A stretch of DNA of 64,000 nt, taken from assembly GCF_005937885.2 (NCBI RefSeq), contig NZ_CP042176.1, positions 3,591,501 through 3,655,500 of the forward strand. The letters run 5' to 3'. This DNA comes from Bradyrhizobium sp. KBS0727. GTDB lineage: Bacteria; Pseudomonadota; Alphaproteobacteria; Rhizobiales; Xanthobacteraceae. How positions within the stretch are numbered: the stretch's first letter is position 1; each line of letters starts with the position of its first letter. A program made the translations under genes and the position numbers. The notes beneath the pieces were generated by a model. That model was not told the origin of the DNA. It was given only the letters and a program-made list of their open reading frames with translations, and did not search any database. This document shows, in pieces, positions 10,926-19,504 of the stretch.

Positions 10926-12224
10926 TCAGGACTTCATGGCCCTCATCAACGCGCCAATTTCGATCGTGGCAAAATTGGAAAACGTATCGGAGACGGCATA
11001 AGGAAAGATGATGTTATCGCCGTGCCGCATCGCACCGCAGGTATAAACGACGTTCGGAACGTATCCTTCGCGTTCGGAGGGATCGGGCCGCAGCAACGGC
11101 TCGCGCAAACGGCCGATTACCTTCGACGGATCCTTCTTGTCGAGCAATGCGGCCCCAATCGAATATTTGCGCACGGGGCCGACGCCATGCGTCAACAACA
11201 GCCATCCTTCGTCCAGTTCGATCGGCGATCCGCAGTTGCCGATCTGGACGAATTCCCACGGGAATTCAGGCTTCAGGATCGTATGGCCGCCTTCCCAGGT
11301 ATAGAGATCGTCCGAGTAGATTAGATATAGATTTTCGTTGTCCTGGCGGGCGATCATCGCGTATTTGCCGTCGATCTTCCTGGGGAATAGCGCCATGCCC
11401 TTGTTGCGGGCCGCGTTACCTTTCAATGCCGACAGCCGGAACGATACGAAGTCGGATGTCTCGATCAGTTCCGACCGGATCGCCCTTCCGCTGTAGGCGG
11501 TATAGGTCGCGTAATAGGTGCGCCGTCCATTGTCGTCGAACTGTACGAACCGGGCGTCTTCGATTCCGTTCGACTGCGACTCCGTGACGGGAAAGATGAC
11601 CCGTTCGCTTATTTCTTCGGCGTTTTTGAAGATTACCTTGACGTCATCTCCGCCCGGACCCGATGAGTGCTTGACGATATCGGGGCTAGAGGCAAGCCGA
11701 GCTGTGGGATCAACCTTCACGGTTCCGTCCGAGGCGATTGTCCCGGATCGAAATGTCAGCGAGGATACGTGCCCTTCGCCGACAGCGCGAAGGCTCAGGA
11801 CGAAGCGAAGACTGCCGTCGGGCAAACCGGACTGATCCGGATGGGCGACGATGCTCGGATTGAACAAGGCCGAGGCTTCAAACGAATACTCGTTGAGAAA
11901 GTAAGCCCCGACCAACTGCCGCTGCACCTGGGTGAACGCGGCATGATCGGCAAGCGCCTCTTCCATCTCCCCGGCGCGCAACTCGAACGCCTGCAGCAGA
12001 TTGCGATGGCGCCCCAGAAAATTCTCGAGCACGTCGGCCAGTTGCGCGGCGGCGGTCGCGGAATCCAGTGAGAGTACCCGTTCGACAATATGATTGGCCC
12101 GGGTCTTGTCCGTCGGATTGAGGTCGCGCGGTTCGGTTGCCGGTTTGAACGGACGAACGATAACCCTTGTGGGATCAGGCCGCAGATAAAGTGCCTGACG
12201 GTTCAGGAACGGGAATTGCGACAA
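10926..12224 (-). CDS. GH130-like glycoside phosphorylase/hydrolase
   Basis: This belongs to the five-bladed beta-propeller enzymes of family GH130, most of which cleave or phosphorolyse beta-mannosides. The 432-residue product shows family segments late in the chain: GNCGSPIELDEGWLLLTHG and YVPNVVYTCGA, plus KGMALFPRKIDGKYA. About 120 residues of helical sequence precede the propeller. The start is a TTG at 12224, behind a GAGGG ribosome site; no better start is visible. It lies 43 bp after the glycosyltransferase gene and is the last gene of a leftward operon with a mannose-6-phosphate isomerase. Whether it is a phosphorylase or hydrolase, and its linkage, cannot be read from sequence. Confidence 0.82.
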   Translation of the reverse strand: MSQFPFLNRQALYLRPDPTRVIVRPFKPATEPRDLNPTDKTRANHIVERVLSLDSATAAAQLADVLENFLGRHRNLLQAFELRAGEMEEALADHAAFTQVQRQLVGAYFLNEYSFEASALFNPSIVAHPDQSGLPDGSLRFVLSLRAVGEGHVSSLTFRSGTIASDGTVKVDPTARLASSPDIVKHSSGPGGDDVKVIFKNAEEISERVIFPVTESQSNGIEDARFVQFDDNGRRTYYATYTAYSGRAIRSELIETSDFVSFRLSALKGNAARNKGMALFPRKIDGKYAMIARQDNENLYLIYSDDLYTWEGGHTILKPEFPWEFVQIGNCGSPIELDEGWLLLTHGVGPVRKYSIGAALLDKKDPSKVIGRLREPLLRPDPSEREGYVPNVVYTCGAMRHGDNIIFPYAVSDTFSNFATIEIGALMRAMKS

Positions 12225-12267
12225 GGTGCCCTCGGTTGGTTCAGGGGAAGGGATATGTGGGCGGCCG

Positions 12268-14544
12268 TCAAGCGACCAAAGGCGTCGGCCTTGCGCGGCT
12301 TTCGCCGAGACGGGCTACCTGTCTAATTTCGGAAAGGCCGAGAAGGTACGACACCACCGATTCTCCGCCCCTGTTCTCGTTGGGACGATCGGGATGCAGG
12401 CCATCGCGACAACTTCCCGTTTCCAGATCGACAAGGGAGACCGAGAGGTCGTTGCTGCCAAGGAACCAGGCGAACACGCGTGCAGCTTCGGCTTTCCACT
12501 CGACATCATGATCGGCCCGCCACGCCGCGAAGCAGGCCGCAATGGTGGCCGTCGCTTCCAGCGGCTGCTGATCGAACGCCTGCGGCCGCCGCCGGGTCTC
12601 GCCGAAGCCTTCGGTGCCGACCGGACGAAATTGGCCGGTCACGGATGTCTGTTGTCCCACAAGCCAGCGCAAGGACTTCAGTCCGGTCTCCAGATAGATC
12701 GGATTCCGGGTGGCCATGCCGGTCAAGATCAGCGCCTGCGGCAGGCGGGCGTTGTCGTAGGCAAGCCCTTCCTCGAACCACACCCAGTCCCCGGTTTCGA
12801 CCGCGTCGAACACCGAGATCAAGCGGTCCGCAAAGAGAAGGCGCAAGGTGGCGGCGCGGGCATCTTCGGTGACGGCCGAGCAGTAGGCGTCAAGTCCGAG
12901 CAGGACAAATGCCCACGCTCGCGGCGAACGAAACTGGTCCGCGATTGCCATCGCCTCGGCGAACAGCGAGGCGGCCCACGTCCGGCGAGACAAATTGGCA
13001 TCGGTGAGGGCGCAGACGCCCAAGGCCCACAGAGTCCGCCCGTGACTGTCCTCTGACCCGGAATCCTCCAGCCAGCAGCGATTGAACCCCATGAAATTCC
13101 GAAACCGCCTTGTATCGGGATTCCAGGCGTGCTGGACGAAAGCGGCAAATCGGGCTGTCAATACTTCCGGCAGTCGTTGCTCGCCGGGAGTGTTGAGCGC
13201 GCATGCCAGCAGAAGCGCACGGGCATTGTCGTCAACGCAGTAGCCGTGCGAGCGATCCGGCACGCTGTGCACGGCATGTTGAAGCAGGCCGGTGTCGTCG
13301 CACATCGACAGGAAATGGTCGATCCGCATTTCCGGCGGAGCGCTTCTGTCGCGCAGCAACGTGCTGGTGTCAGACCTCGCAATCGTCTTCAGCCGATGTC
13401 TCCGCCCGGCATTCTCGAACACTGCCATATAGCGCTCAGCGGTCCGCTCCCACGTCATCGAACGACTGCTTGAATAGGCGCGCTTGCGCATCGCCTGCCG
13501 CAGGACATCGTTCGTCAGCAGTTTGGATATCTCGACACTTAGCGCCGCGGCGTCGCCGAACGGCACCAGTATGCCGCGGCCGTCGGCCAGCAGTTCACAC
13601 GCATGCCAGTAGGGGGTCGAAACCACGGCTTTCCCGAGTCCGAAGCTGTAGGCCAGCGTACCCGAGGTCATCTGGGCTTCGTTGAGATACGGGGTGACAT
13701 AGACGTCGCTCATGGAGATGAATTCGAGCAGCGTCTTCTGGTCGACAAACCGGTCCAGGAACACCACGTGGTTTTCGACGCCTGCCGCGCGCGCATGCGC
13801 TACCAGGCTGGCGCGATAGGCTTCGCCCTGATCCCGCACCAGATTGGGATGGGTCGCGCCAAGGACCACGTACACCGCATCAGGCCGCGTTTTCAAGATC
13901 GACGGCATGGCGTCGATCATGACCTCTATTCCCTTGTTCGGCGACAGCAGTCCGAACGTCAGAATGACCGCCTTGTCACTGAAACCGAGCTTGGCCTTGG
14001 CATCGTCGGGTTCGACAAATGCAAATTCAGGAATCCCGTGCGGAATGATCTCGATCTTTTCGTCTGGTACTTGGTAGACGGCCCGCAGCAGCTCGCGGCC
14101 TTTTTCGGCCATTACCACCACTCGCGACGAAATATTGATGATGCGGACGAGGACATCGCGCTGCGCCTTGGTTGGTTCGGACAGAACGGTGTGAAGCGTC
14201 GTCACCACCGGTATTGTGAGGCGCGACAGCAGCGCCAGAATGTGACCGCCGGCCTCGCCGCCGAAGATGCCGAACTCGTGCTGCAGCGAAACGGCATCGA
14301 ACCGGCCGTTATTCAGGAACTCCGCCGCGCGGATATAGTCCTCGGGACGATTGTCGTTGATCTGGAATCCGACGGTGGATGGATAATCGTAGATCTGGCC
14401 GTGATCGGTCATTGCCACGATGACCGCCTCCAGATCGCCGCGCGAGGCCGCTACGGCGTTCTGCAGATCGGTGGTGAACGTCGCGATACCGCACCGGCGC
14501 GGCAGCGAATTACCGATGAAGGCTATGCGATTTGGAGTCGTCAC
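12268..14544 (-). CDS. Two-domain glycosyltransferase (GT4-like plus six-hairpin domain)
   Basis: The 758-residue product joins a GT-B fold glycosyltransferase (about residues 1-385) to an alpha-helical C-terminal region (about 400-735) that looks like a six-hairpin glycosidase-type toroid. The first half has the N-terminal PRRCGIATFTTDLQ, LQHEFGIFGGEAGG, GLLSPNKGIEVMIDAM and the late TSGTLAYSFGLGKAVVSTPY segment typical of GT4 enzymes. The second has YCVDDNARALLLA and WFEEGLAYDNARLPQALI. The start is a GTG at 14544 whose last two bases overlap the isomerase stop (GTGA), with GAGG upstream; the open frame to 14652 would overlap that gene by over 100 bp. Mannosyl transfer is inferred from the neighbours. 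Confidence 0.85.
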   Translation of the reverse strand: MTTPNRIAFIGNSLPRRCGIATFTTDLQNAVAASRGDLEAVIVAMTDHGQIYDYPSTVGFQINDNRPEDYIRAAEFLNNGRFDAVSLQHEFGIFGGEAGGHILALLSRLTIPVVTTLHTVLSEPTKAQRDVLVRIINISSRVVVMAEKGRELLRAVYQVPDEKIEIIPHGIPEFAFVEPDDAKAKLGFSDKAVILTFGLLSPNKGIEVMIDAMPSILKTRPDAVYVVLGATHPNLVRDQGEAYRASLVAHARAAGVENHVVFLDRFVDQKTLLEFISMSDVYVTPYLNEAQMTSGTLAYSFGLGKAVVSTPYWHACELLADGRGILVPFGDAAALSVEISKLLTNDVLRQAMRKRAYSSSRSMTWERTAERYMAVFENAGRRHRLKTIARSDTSTLLRDRSAPPEMRIDHFLSMCDDTGLLQHAVHSVPDRSHGYCVDDNARALLLACALNTPGEQRLPEVLTARFAAFVQHAWNPDTRRFRNFMGFNRCWLEDSGSEDSHGRTLWALGVCALTDANLSRRTWAASLFAEAMAIADQFRSPRAWAFVLLGLDAYCSAVTEDARAATLRLLFADRLISVFDAVETGDWVWFEEGLAYDNARLPQALILTGMATRNPIYLETGLKSLRWLVGQQTSVTGQFRPVGTEGFGETRRRPQAFDQQPLEATATIAACFAAWRADHDVEWKAEAARVFAWFLGSNDLSVSLVDLETGSCRDGLHPDRPNENRGGESVVSYLLGLSEIRQVARLGESRARPTPLVA

Positions 14545-15488
14545 GTTTGCACCTCGGGTGCTTTGGGCAGGAAATTTTCCGATACGGCGGCGATCAACGG
14601 CGCCGGAGACGAATGACGTCCGACGTTGTCGGATCGTTGTTTGAGCGCCCACGGATCCACATGTGGGCCGATGTAGGCCAGCAACGCTTTCAGGCCTCGA
14701 TCACCAACCTGGATGTCGGCACGATCACCTTCCACGAAGATGGCTTCGCCAGGAGCGACCTTGACCGAGCCAATTTGGGCAGATCCGCCGATGGCGAGAA
14801 GCCAGGCTTCCTTTTGAACTTCGATCGTCCAGACAGAGCCGGGAAGAAATTCGATCTGCTCCAGAACAAAATGCGCATCGACCACTACGGCCTTCCTCGC
14901 TTCATCGAATTGAATCGGAGATGACTGGCGTTTGGCAGGTCCGGCTATGGCTGCAACAACCGCGTTGTCGATATGCAACTCCCGCTGCCGGCCATAGTCA
15001 AAAAGCCGGAAGGTTGCGTCGCTTCGCTGCTGAACTTCCGCAAGAACGATACCGGCGCCGACCGCGTGAATGGTGCCTGCTGGAACATAGACAACGTCAC
15101 CCGCGCGCGCGGGATACCATTGCACCATATCGACGATCGAACCGTCCGCGATGGCTGATCGTAACTCCAGCGGGGAAAGCGTGCGCTTCAGGCCGAGGGC
15201 GATCCGAGCGTCCGGTCCGGCCGAAAGGATGTACCACGCCTCGGTCTTGCCGTTGGCCAACCCGATCGACCGCGCGAAGGCATCGTCGGGATGGACCTGA
15301 ATGGATAGCGGCTCCGTCGTGAACAGCAGCTTGAGCAGCAATGCCGTGTCCGGCGCTGCGGTGTCGGCGCGTTGAAACCATAATTCGCCGACCGGCGCGC
15401 CGTCCGTCGACGTACCGTTCCACGGGAGCAGATTGGTGCTTCCCCACGGCTTTTGTTTGATTTCCACGCTCGCTAATTCGATTGTCAC
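14541..15488 (-). CDS. Class I mannose-6-phosphate isomerase
   Basis: This zinc cupin interconverts fructose-6-phosphate and mannose-6-phosphate, feeding GDP-mannose synthesis. The 315-residue product shows QKPWGSTNLLPW near the N terminus, the metal-site segments SIQVHPDD and KTEAWYIL, and PAGTIHAVGAGIVLAEVQQRSD, the class I signature with His and Glu ligands. It is shorter than enterobacterial ManA, as is usual for the compact form in alphaproteobacteria. The start is a GTG at 15488 with GGAGG about 11 bp upstream. It is the first gene of the leftward operon and overlaps the glycosyltransferase by 4 bp (GTGA), which points to a common pathway. Confidence 0.88.
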   Translation of the reverse strand: MTIELASVEIKQKPWGSTNLLPWNGTSTDGAPVGELWFQRADTAAPDTALLLKLLFTTEPLSIQVHPDDAFARSIGLANGKTEAWYILSAGPDARIALGLKRTLSPLELRSAIADGSIVDMVQWYPARAGDVVYVPAGTIHAVGAGIVLAEVQQRSDATFRLFDYGRQRELHIDNAVVAAIAGPAKRQSSPIQFDEARKAVVVDAHFVLEQIEFLPGSVWTIEVQKEAWLLAIGGSAQIGSVKVAPGEAIFVEGDRADIQVGDRGLKALLAYIGPHVDPWALKQRSDNVGRHSSPAPLIAAVSENFLPKAPEVQT

Positions 15489-15515
15489 GTGAGTTGGCTG
15501 CCTCCATGTTGAATT

Positions 15516-15764
15516 CTAACAACCACGGCAGATGTTCTTCAGTTTGGCCGTCGTCCTGGCGTCTTCAGCGATAAATGGATCGTTGTAGGGAGGCCGAGAT
15601 GCGTCGCCTTCAGTGACCGCGCGCTGCTCCGGCTTGGGAGGTGATGCCAGATCGTAACAAGCCAGCCGCGCGCTGGATGTTGCGATGTCGCGGCAGACCG
15701 GCTCTTTGGCATGCGCGTTTTGTGCAAATGCGCAAAGTATCAACACGACGAGCGTCTTTTTCAT
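15516..15764 (-). CDS. Small exported cysteine-containing protein
   Basis: The 82-residue product has a clear signal peptide (residues 1-18, KKTLVVLILCAFAQNAHA) and a short mature part with CRDIATSSARLACYDL and a C-terminal CRGC, suggesting disulphides in the periplasm. The CRDIAxxxARLACYD segment resembles the short motif found in VasI/TagO-like and other small periplasmic proteins, but no full domain is present. I chose the ATG at 15764 because AAAGGAG lies 6-12 bp upstream; the open frame further upstream has no signal peptide and overlaps another small gene. It stops 27 bp before the isomerase start. Function unknown. Confidence 0.65.
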   Translation of the reverse strand: MKKTLVVLILCAFAQNAHAKEPVCRDIATSSARLACYDLASPPKPEQRAVTEGDASRPPYNDPFIAEDARTTAKLKNICRGC

Positions 15765-15819
15765 CTTAGCTCCTTTGGCCACTCGATTAAGCGGCGTACA
15801 GCCATCCCACCGACAGCGG

Positions 15820-15954
15820 CTATTTCTTTTTGCCGGCGCCGAAAGTCGGCTGCCATCCCGCCGTCTTCTGGCTCGGAGCTGCGGCAATGGTCTTGATCTT
15901 CTCTTTTTTGGGCTTCTTCGACTCTCGATTTCCCTTTTGCTCGCCTTTGGCCAT
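15820..15954 (-). CDS. Small basic protein, unknown function
   Basis: The 44-residue product starts MAKGEQKGNRESKKPKKEK and ends AGWQPTFGAGKKK. It is very rich in Lys and has no hydrophobic segment. GGGAG sits 6 bp before the ATG at 15954, which supports that start over one upstream. Short lysine-rich proteins starting MAKG occur widely in rhizobia without a known role. It may bind nucleic acid, judging by charge only. Confidence 0.6.
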   Translation of the reverse strand: MAKGEQKGNRESKKPKKEKIKTIAAAPSQKTAGWQPTFGAGKKK

Positions 15955-15997
15955 CGCGGTCTCCCTGGGTTTGCGTGTTTGATTGAACGAAGGTTCG

Positions 15998-16273
15998 TCA
16001 CATTGACGCATAACGCGTCGCGCTTTTCACGGCGATGTCGATCTCGTCGGCCAATTCGGCCTCACCCAATTCATGGAGCAGGGGAATCATCGTTGATGCC
16101 TGGTCGGCAGACATCGACAGCGGCTCGACGGTTTCGTAGTTGAATTTGATGCGCCAGACTCCCGCGTGGTTGCGATGCGGCTCGATCAATAACGCCGGCA
16201 GGTCCGGCAGCCCGTTCTGAAACAGCAATGCGGGTAAGGTAAGTTTCAATGGATCATGCGCGGCCCCGCTCAT
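15998..16273 (-). CDS. Hypothetical protein
   Basis: The 91-residue product has a balanced composition, no signal peptide and no membrane segment. A central beta-like part (GVWRIKFNYETVEPLSM) is followed by an acidic helical tail (LLHELGEAELADEIDIAV). It is not a family I recognise. It reads on the same strand as the other small genes of this stretch, 43 bp upstream of the lysine-rich gene start. Confidence 0.5.
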   Translation of the reverse strand: MSGAAHDPLKLTLPALLFQNGLPDLPALLIEPHRNHAGVWRIKFNYETVEPLSMSADQASTMIPLLHELGEAELADEIDIAVKSATRYASM

Positions 16274-16357
16274 GCCAAATGCCGGAAAAGTTCAAACGCC
16301 ATGTTTTGCGGCTGTCGCATCGGTTTCCTGTTGCTAGAGGCAGTCAGATTGACGGGC

Positions 16358-16549
16358 CTAGCTCTTCGTTACCCAAGCCGGACGAGGGCCGGTCCACGGG
16401 GGGAGCGCATCCCATTCCGTCCATCGCATGCGACGCTCCTCATCTCCCACCCGGATAAAAACAAAGGGGGCGTCGTCGCTGCCTGTTTTCGACCCGACAA
16501 ATACGGCCGGCGCGCCATACGCATCCCGGATGACTGTCTTATTTGCCAT
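16358..16549 (-). CDS. Hypothetical small protein
   Basis: The 63-residue product (starting MANKTVIRDAYGAPAVF) looks like a real soluble protein: a mixed beta-type composition with VGDEERRMRWTEWDAL near the middle and no low complexity. The ribosome site is weak (GGGA about 12 bp upstream). It lies in line with the other leftward small genes. No family is recognised and the call is tentative. Confidence 0.42.
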   Translation of the reverse strand: MANKTVIRDAYGAPAVFVGSKTGSDDAPFVFIRVGDEERRMRWTEWDALPPWTGPRPAWVTKS

Positions 16550-17042
16550 TAGGAGGTCCCGATAGAATTGGGCGCCGTATTGCGTCGCTTCGATGGAGAC
16601 CGATTATCACGGCGAATAAGCGGGAGTTCCGATCGAGACCAAAAGGCATCGGTCGTTTGCTGGGATCGAATTCGGGGGTGTTTGGCATCTGACCGCCTTT
16701 CTGACCGAGGCGGGAGCGCAATGCTCTCAGTCACCGATAACAGCCGGGGGCGCGCGGTGATACCTGGACATATAGTGCCGCTTCGCCAAATAGCGAGGCT
16801 CAAAGGCAAGTATTCCGTCTTTTCCCGTCACGACACGACGGGCAGCGCTGGCATCCGGCGCTTTGATCGTCATTCTCGCTCGTTATCGGCGGATCGCTAT
16901 GGATCATGGCGAACCTGAACTACAACATGGCGCCGGCGGATCAGATCATGCAGATGCAGCGGTGAATGATGGTTTGCCGACGACCGCGAATGGACTCGAC
17001 GAGAGATTCTACTCGCGGTCAGGACGAGACCGATCGGCGGGC
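16550..17042. other. Stretch without a convincing gene
   Basis: About 490 bp hold only low-quality ORFs on both strands with arginine- and serine-rich translations. A 49-codon leftward frame (16539-16688, starting MPNTPEFDPSK) is the only mildly protein-like one. No repeat or RNA gene is apparent. Confidence 0.45.
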
Positions 17043-17345
17043 TCAACGTCCGTTCGCGCCGCTCTTCACGGCTCCGGGCTCTGTCGCGCGGCCTTCGCTG
17101 TTTGCGCCGGCTGCGGTGGGGGCGCCGGAGTTGTTGGCATCATCTGCAGACGGTTCGATGGCGCCGATGCCGCCACCCATGCCAGTTCCGGTGGTACTTC
17201 CTTCGCCCGACGTCACCGAACTGCCAGTGGTGCCCTGTACGGTGGGCGCGCCGGATTTGGGGATGTCGCGTGAGCCGGTCTGGGCGAAGGTGAGGCTGCC
17301 GGACAGGGCGATGGCCGCAACGAGAAGTATTGTTCGGAAAATCAT
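17043..17345 (-). CDS. Small exported Gly/Ser/Thr-rich protein
   Basis: The 100-residue product has a signal peptide (about residues 1-21, ending LTFAQ) followed by a low-complexity mature part rich in Gly, Ser, Thr and Ala (for example TGSSVTSGEGSTTGTGMGGG). Such short, disordered exported proteins are common in Bradyrhizobium and lack a known function. No strong ribosome site is visible. The signal peptide is the main reason to accept it. Confidence 0.55.
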   Translation of the reverse strand: MIFRTILLVAAIALSGSLTFAQTGSRDIPKSGAPTVQGTTGSSVTSGEGSTTGTGMGGGIGAIEPSADDANNSGAPTAAGANSEGRATEPGAVKSGANGR

Positions 17346-17480
17346 GAGTCGTCTCGCGTCGATTGTGAGTCTGATGCAAAGGCAATCACGGCGAGGGCGC
17401 TTTAGTTCCTAAGATCAAAACGGTGAGAAGCTCCAGGCGAGACCGATCGCGCACCCTTCACGCTGCGACAAATTGGCGCG

Positions 17481-18060
17481 TCGGGCAAATCACCAAAAGT
17501 CTGTCCAGCCCTTCGCGCAAAAATATTCCGCTGGTGCCGTCGGGCAAATCAGTCGTTCAACTCCCGCCATCCTGTCCCACCAAAGGGGCGTAGGCCATCG
17601 TCGCAAACGAGGGGCAGGGAGCGGTGGACGCGAAGGCTGCGACTGACGAGCGTGGCAAAAGCGTACGGCGAAATCGTTCGGGTCCGACGCCCCGGTGCTG
17701 GCGTCAAGTTGGCGGAAGCGAAAGCCGACGTCGATGATGGTGGCAAGAAAGCCGGTCACCAGGACGAAATCGTATAAGCCGTAAAGCCATTGCGCAGGGA
17801 AGGCCGGGTGTTCTCCGCTGACCTGTATGCTCGTGTGCAGCATTTCTAATGCACATCGCACGCGAGACCGCGGGTGCAGCGCGCATCCGGTCTTCCCTGC
17901 GCCCTCTGTATTTTCGAGAGGGCAAGGTTGATACAAAACTCGGGCAAATCATGCCGCGAGAAGGCGAATGTATGACGTGGATCGGCCGCGGCGTACCGGA
18001 TACCCGCATACACGGGTCTGACAGGAGGGCTCTTGCATGCACCGCTGTTGCGACACACTT
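17481..18060. repeat. Dispersed repeat carrying false ORFs
   Basis: Leftward frames here translate to NTEGAGKTGCALHPRSRV, QVSGEHPAFPAQWLYGLY and SPSRGMICPSFVSTLPSRK. From memory of Bradyrhizobium genomes, these peptides recur in many spurious hypothetical proteins and mark an interspersed repeat, not a gene. The 10-bp word GGGCAAATCA recurs at about 17483, 17542 and 17942. The boundaries are approximate. The repeat fills most of the gap before the P450 gene. Confidence 0.6.
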
Positions 18061-18107
18061 CAGAAACGCCCGCAACAGGCTGTCATTCTTCGGCACGGGA
18101 ACCGCGC

Positions 18108-19340
18108 ATGAACTTTCAGGCAGACTTCGCCAGCCAAAACTTCGCGAGCCAGGACTACTTTCGCAATCCCGCGGCGGCGATTGAAAGACCGCGTGCGCAG
18201 GGGCCGGTGGTTCGGGTGAATTTCCCGATCGTCGGCAAGGTCTGGGCCACGACGACGCAGGCGCTGGCGGACCGGGTGCTGAAAGACACCGAAACGTTCA
18301 CCATCCGCAAGGACGACGGCACGGTCGCCGGAATGCAGTGGTGGATGCCGAAGGTGATCCGGGCCCTGGCCAACAGCATGCTGTCGATGGACGATCCCGG
18401 ACACAAGCGATTGCGCGACATCGTCGACGAGGCGTTTCGCCGGCGCGCGGTGCTCGGGATGGAGCCGCACATTCAGGCCATTGGGGATAAGCTCGCCGAC
18501 GAATTGTTCGCCGAGGGCAGCCCATGCGACCTTGTCGATCGCTATGCGCGCAAACTGCCGTTGTCGGTGATTTCCGAACTGCTCGGGCTTCCGCCGGGCG
18601 ACCGGACAAGATTCATTGCCTGGGCCGGCGGTTTCACCCGCTTCACCGGCATGCTGGGATTTTTCGGCGCGATCCCGAACATGCTTGCGATGCGGCGCTA
18701 CATGGAACGGCATGTCGAGACCGTCAGGCAATCCGGCGGCGAGGAGCTGATCGCCGAAATCGTGCGCGTCGAAAAAGAGGGCGGACAGATCAGCCGCGAT
18801 GAAATCGTCGCGATGATTTTCCTGCTGCTGTTTGCAGGCCACGAAACCACGTCGCACCTGATCAGTGGATCCGCGTACGAGCTTTTGAAAAATCCCGATC
18901 TCCGCAACTGGCTCGAACAGGATTGGAGCCGTCTCGATCTGGCGGTCGAAGAGTTCTTGCGGTTCGTCACCCCGGTGCAATTCACCAAGCCGCGTTACGT
19001 CCGCCGCGATGTCGAACTCGATGGCATCCGGTTGCGCAAGGGCGACAAGGTCATGGCGATGCTGGCGGCCGCCAACTGGGATCCTTTGGCCAATGCCCAT
19101 CCGGAGCGTCTCGACCTGCAACGCAGGCCGAACCGCCATATCGCCTTTGGCACCGGCATTCATTTCTGCCTCGGCCATCAACTCGCGCGCCTCGAAGCCA
19201 AATGTGCGCTGAAATCCCTGTTTCAGCGCTGGCCTGGCCTGAAGCTGGCGGTTGATGAGTCGGAAATCCGGTGGCGACAACGGCCGGGCTTGAATGCCAT
19301 TGAGCGATTGGCGGTGGAACCGGGTTCCCTGGACAGTTAG
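18108..19340 (+). CDS. Cytochrome P450
   Basis: The 410-residue product is a soluble bacterial P450 monooxygenase. It has the I-helix oxygen-binding motif AGHETT, the ExxR pair in the K helix (EEFLRF), and the haem loop FGTGIHFCLGHQLAR with the cysteine ligand. Length is normal. I place the start at the ATG at 18108; the frame upstream to 18033 runs into a dispersed repeat and lacks protein character. No ferredoxin or reductase gene is adjacent, so redox partners must be encoded elsewhere. Substrate cannot be assigned. Confidence 0.92.
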   Translation: MNFQADFASQNFASQDYFRNPAAAIERPRAQGPVVRVNFPIVGKVWATTTQALADRVLKDTETFTIRKDDGTVAGMQWWMPKVIRALANSMLSMDDPGHKRLRDIVDEAFRRRAVLGMEPHIQAIGDKLADELFAEGSPCDLVDRYARKLPLSVISELLGLPPGDRTRFIAWAGGFTRFTGMLGFFGAIPNMLAMRRYMERHVETVRQSGGEELIAEIVRVEKEGGQISRDEIVAMIFLLLFAGHETTSHLISGSAYELLKNPDLRNWLEQDWSRLDLAVEEFLRFVTPVQFTKPRYVRRDVELDGIRLRKGDKVMAMLAAANWDPLANAHPERLDLQRRPNRHIAFGTGIHFCLGHQLARLEAKCALKSLFQRWPGLKLAVDESEIRWRQRPGLNAIERLAVEPGSLDS

Positions 19341-19504
19341 GGGCGGGTGTATTGGTGCCTCAATGGTTGCCCGCGCGCCACGATTGTTGCGCTGTCGCAA
19401 CAGTATGGGGACATTTAACCGTTCTCACGGGTAGTTCGCGCTTGCGCCGCTTTTTAGCCACACCCCTCCATGAAATCATGTTGACTTGGGGGAACGGGGT
19501 CGCA

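Noticed and set aside
14545..14652. Upstream extension of the glycosyltransferase frame
   Set aside because: It would overlap the isomerase gene by over 100 bp, whereas the GTG at 14544 gives a normal GTGA overlap with a ribosome site.
16539..16688. 49-codon leftward frame starting MPNTPEFDPSK
   Set aside because: Mildly protein-like but short, with a poor ribosome site and an 11-bp overlap with the next candidate gene; too weak to call.
16568..16918. 116-codon rightward frame after AGGAGG
   Set aside because: The AGGAGG is 11 bp from a TTG start, and the product is Arg/Ser-rich with no structure; it is likely chance.
16906..16965. 19-residue peptide starting MANLNYNMAPAD
   Set aside because: It reads like a protein fragment but is too short to judge and has no ribosome site.
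17490..17936. 148-codon leftward hypothetical protein
   Set aside because: The translation matches peptide words typical of a dispersed Bradyrhizobium repeat, so I treat it as a repeat and not a gene.
18060..19400. 446-codon minus-strand frame over the P450 gene
   Set aside because: Antisense shadow; the plus-strand protein carries the haem and I-helix motifs.
19385..19402. Small stem (TGTTGCG / CGCAACA) between P450 and ilvD, considered as an attenuator or terminator
   Set aside because: No T-run, no leader peptide rich in Val, Leu or Ile, and no second alternative stem was seen.
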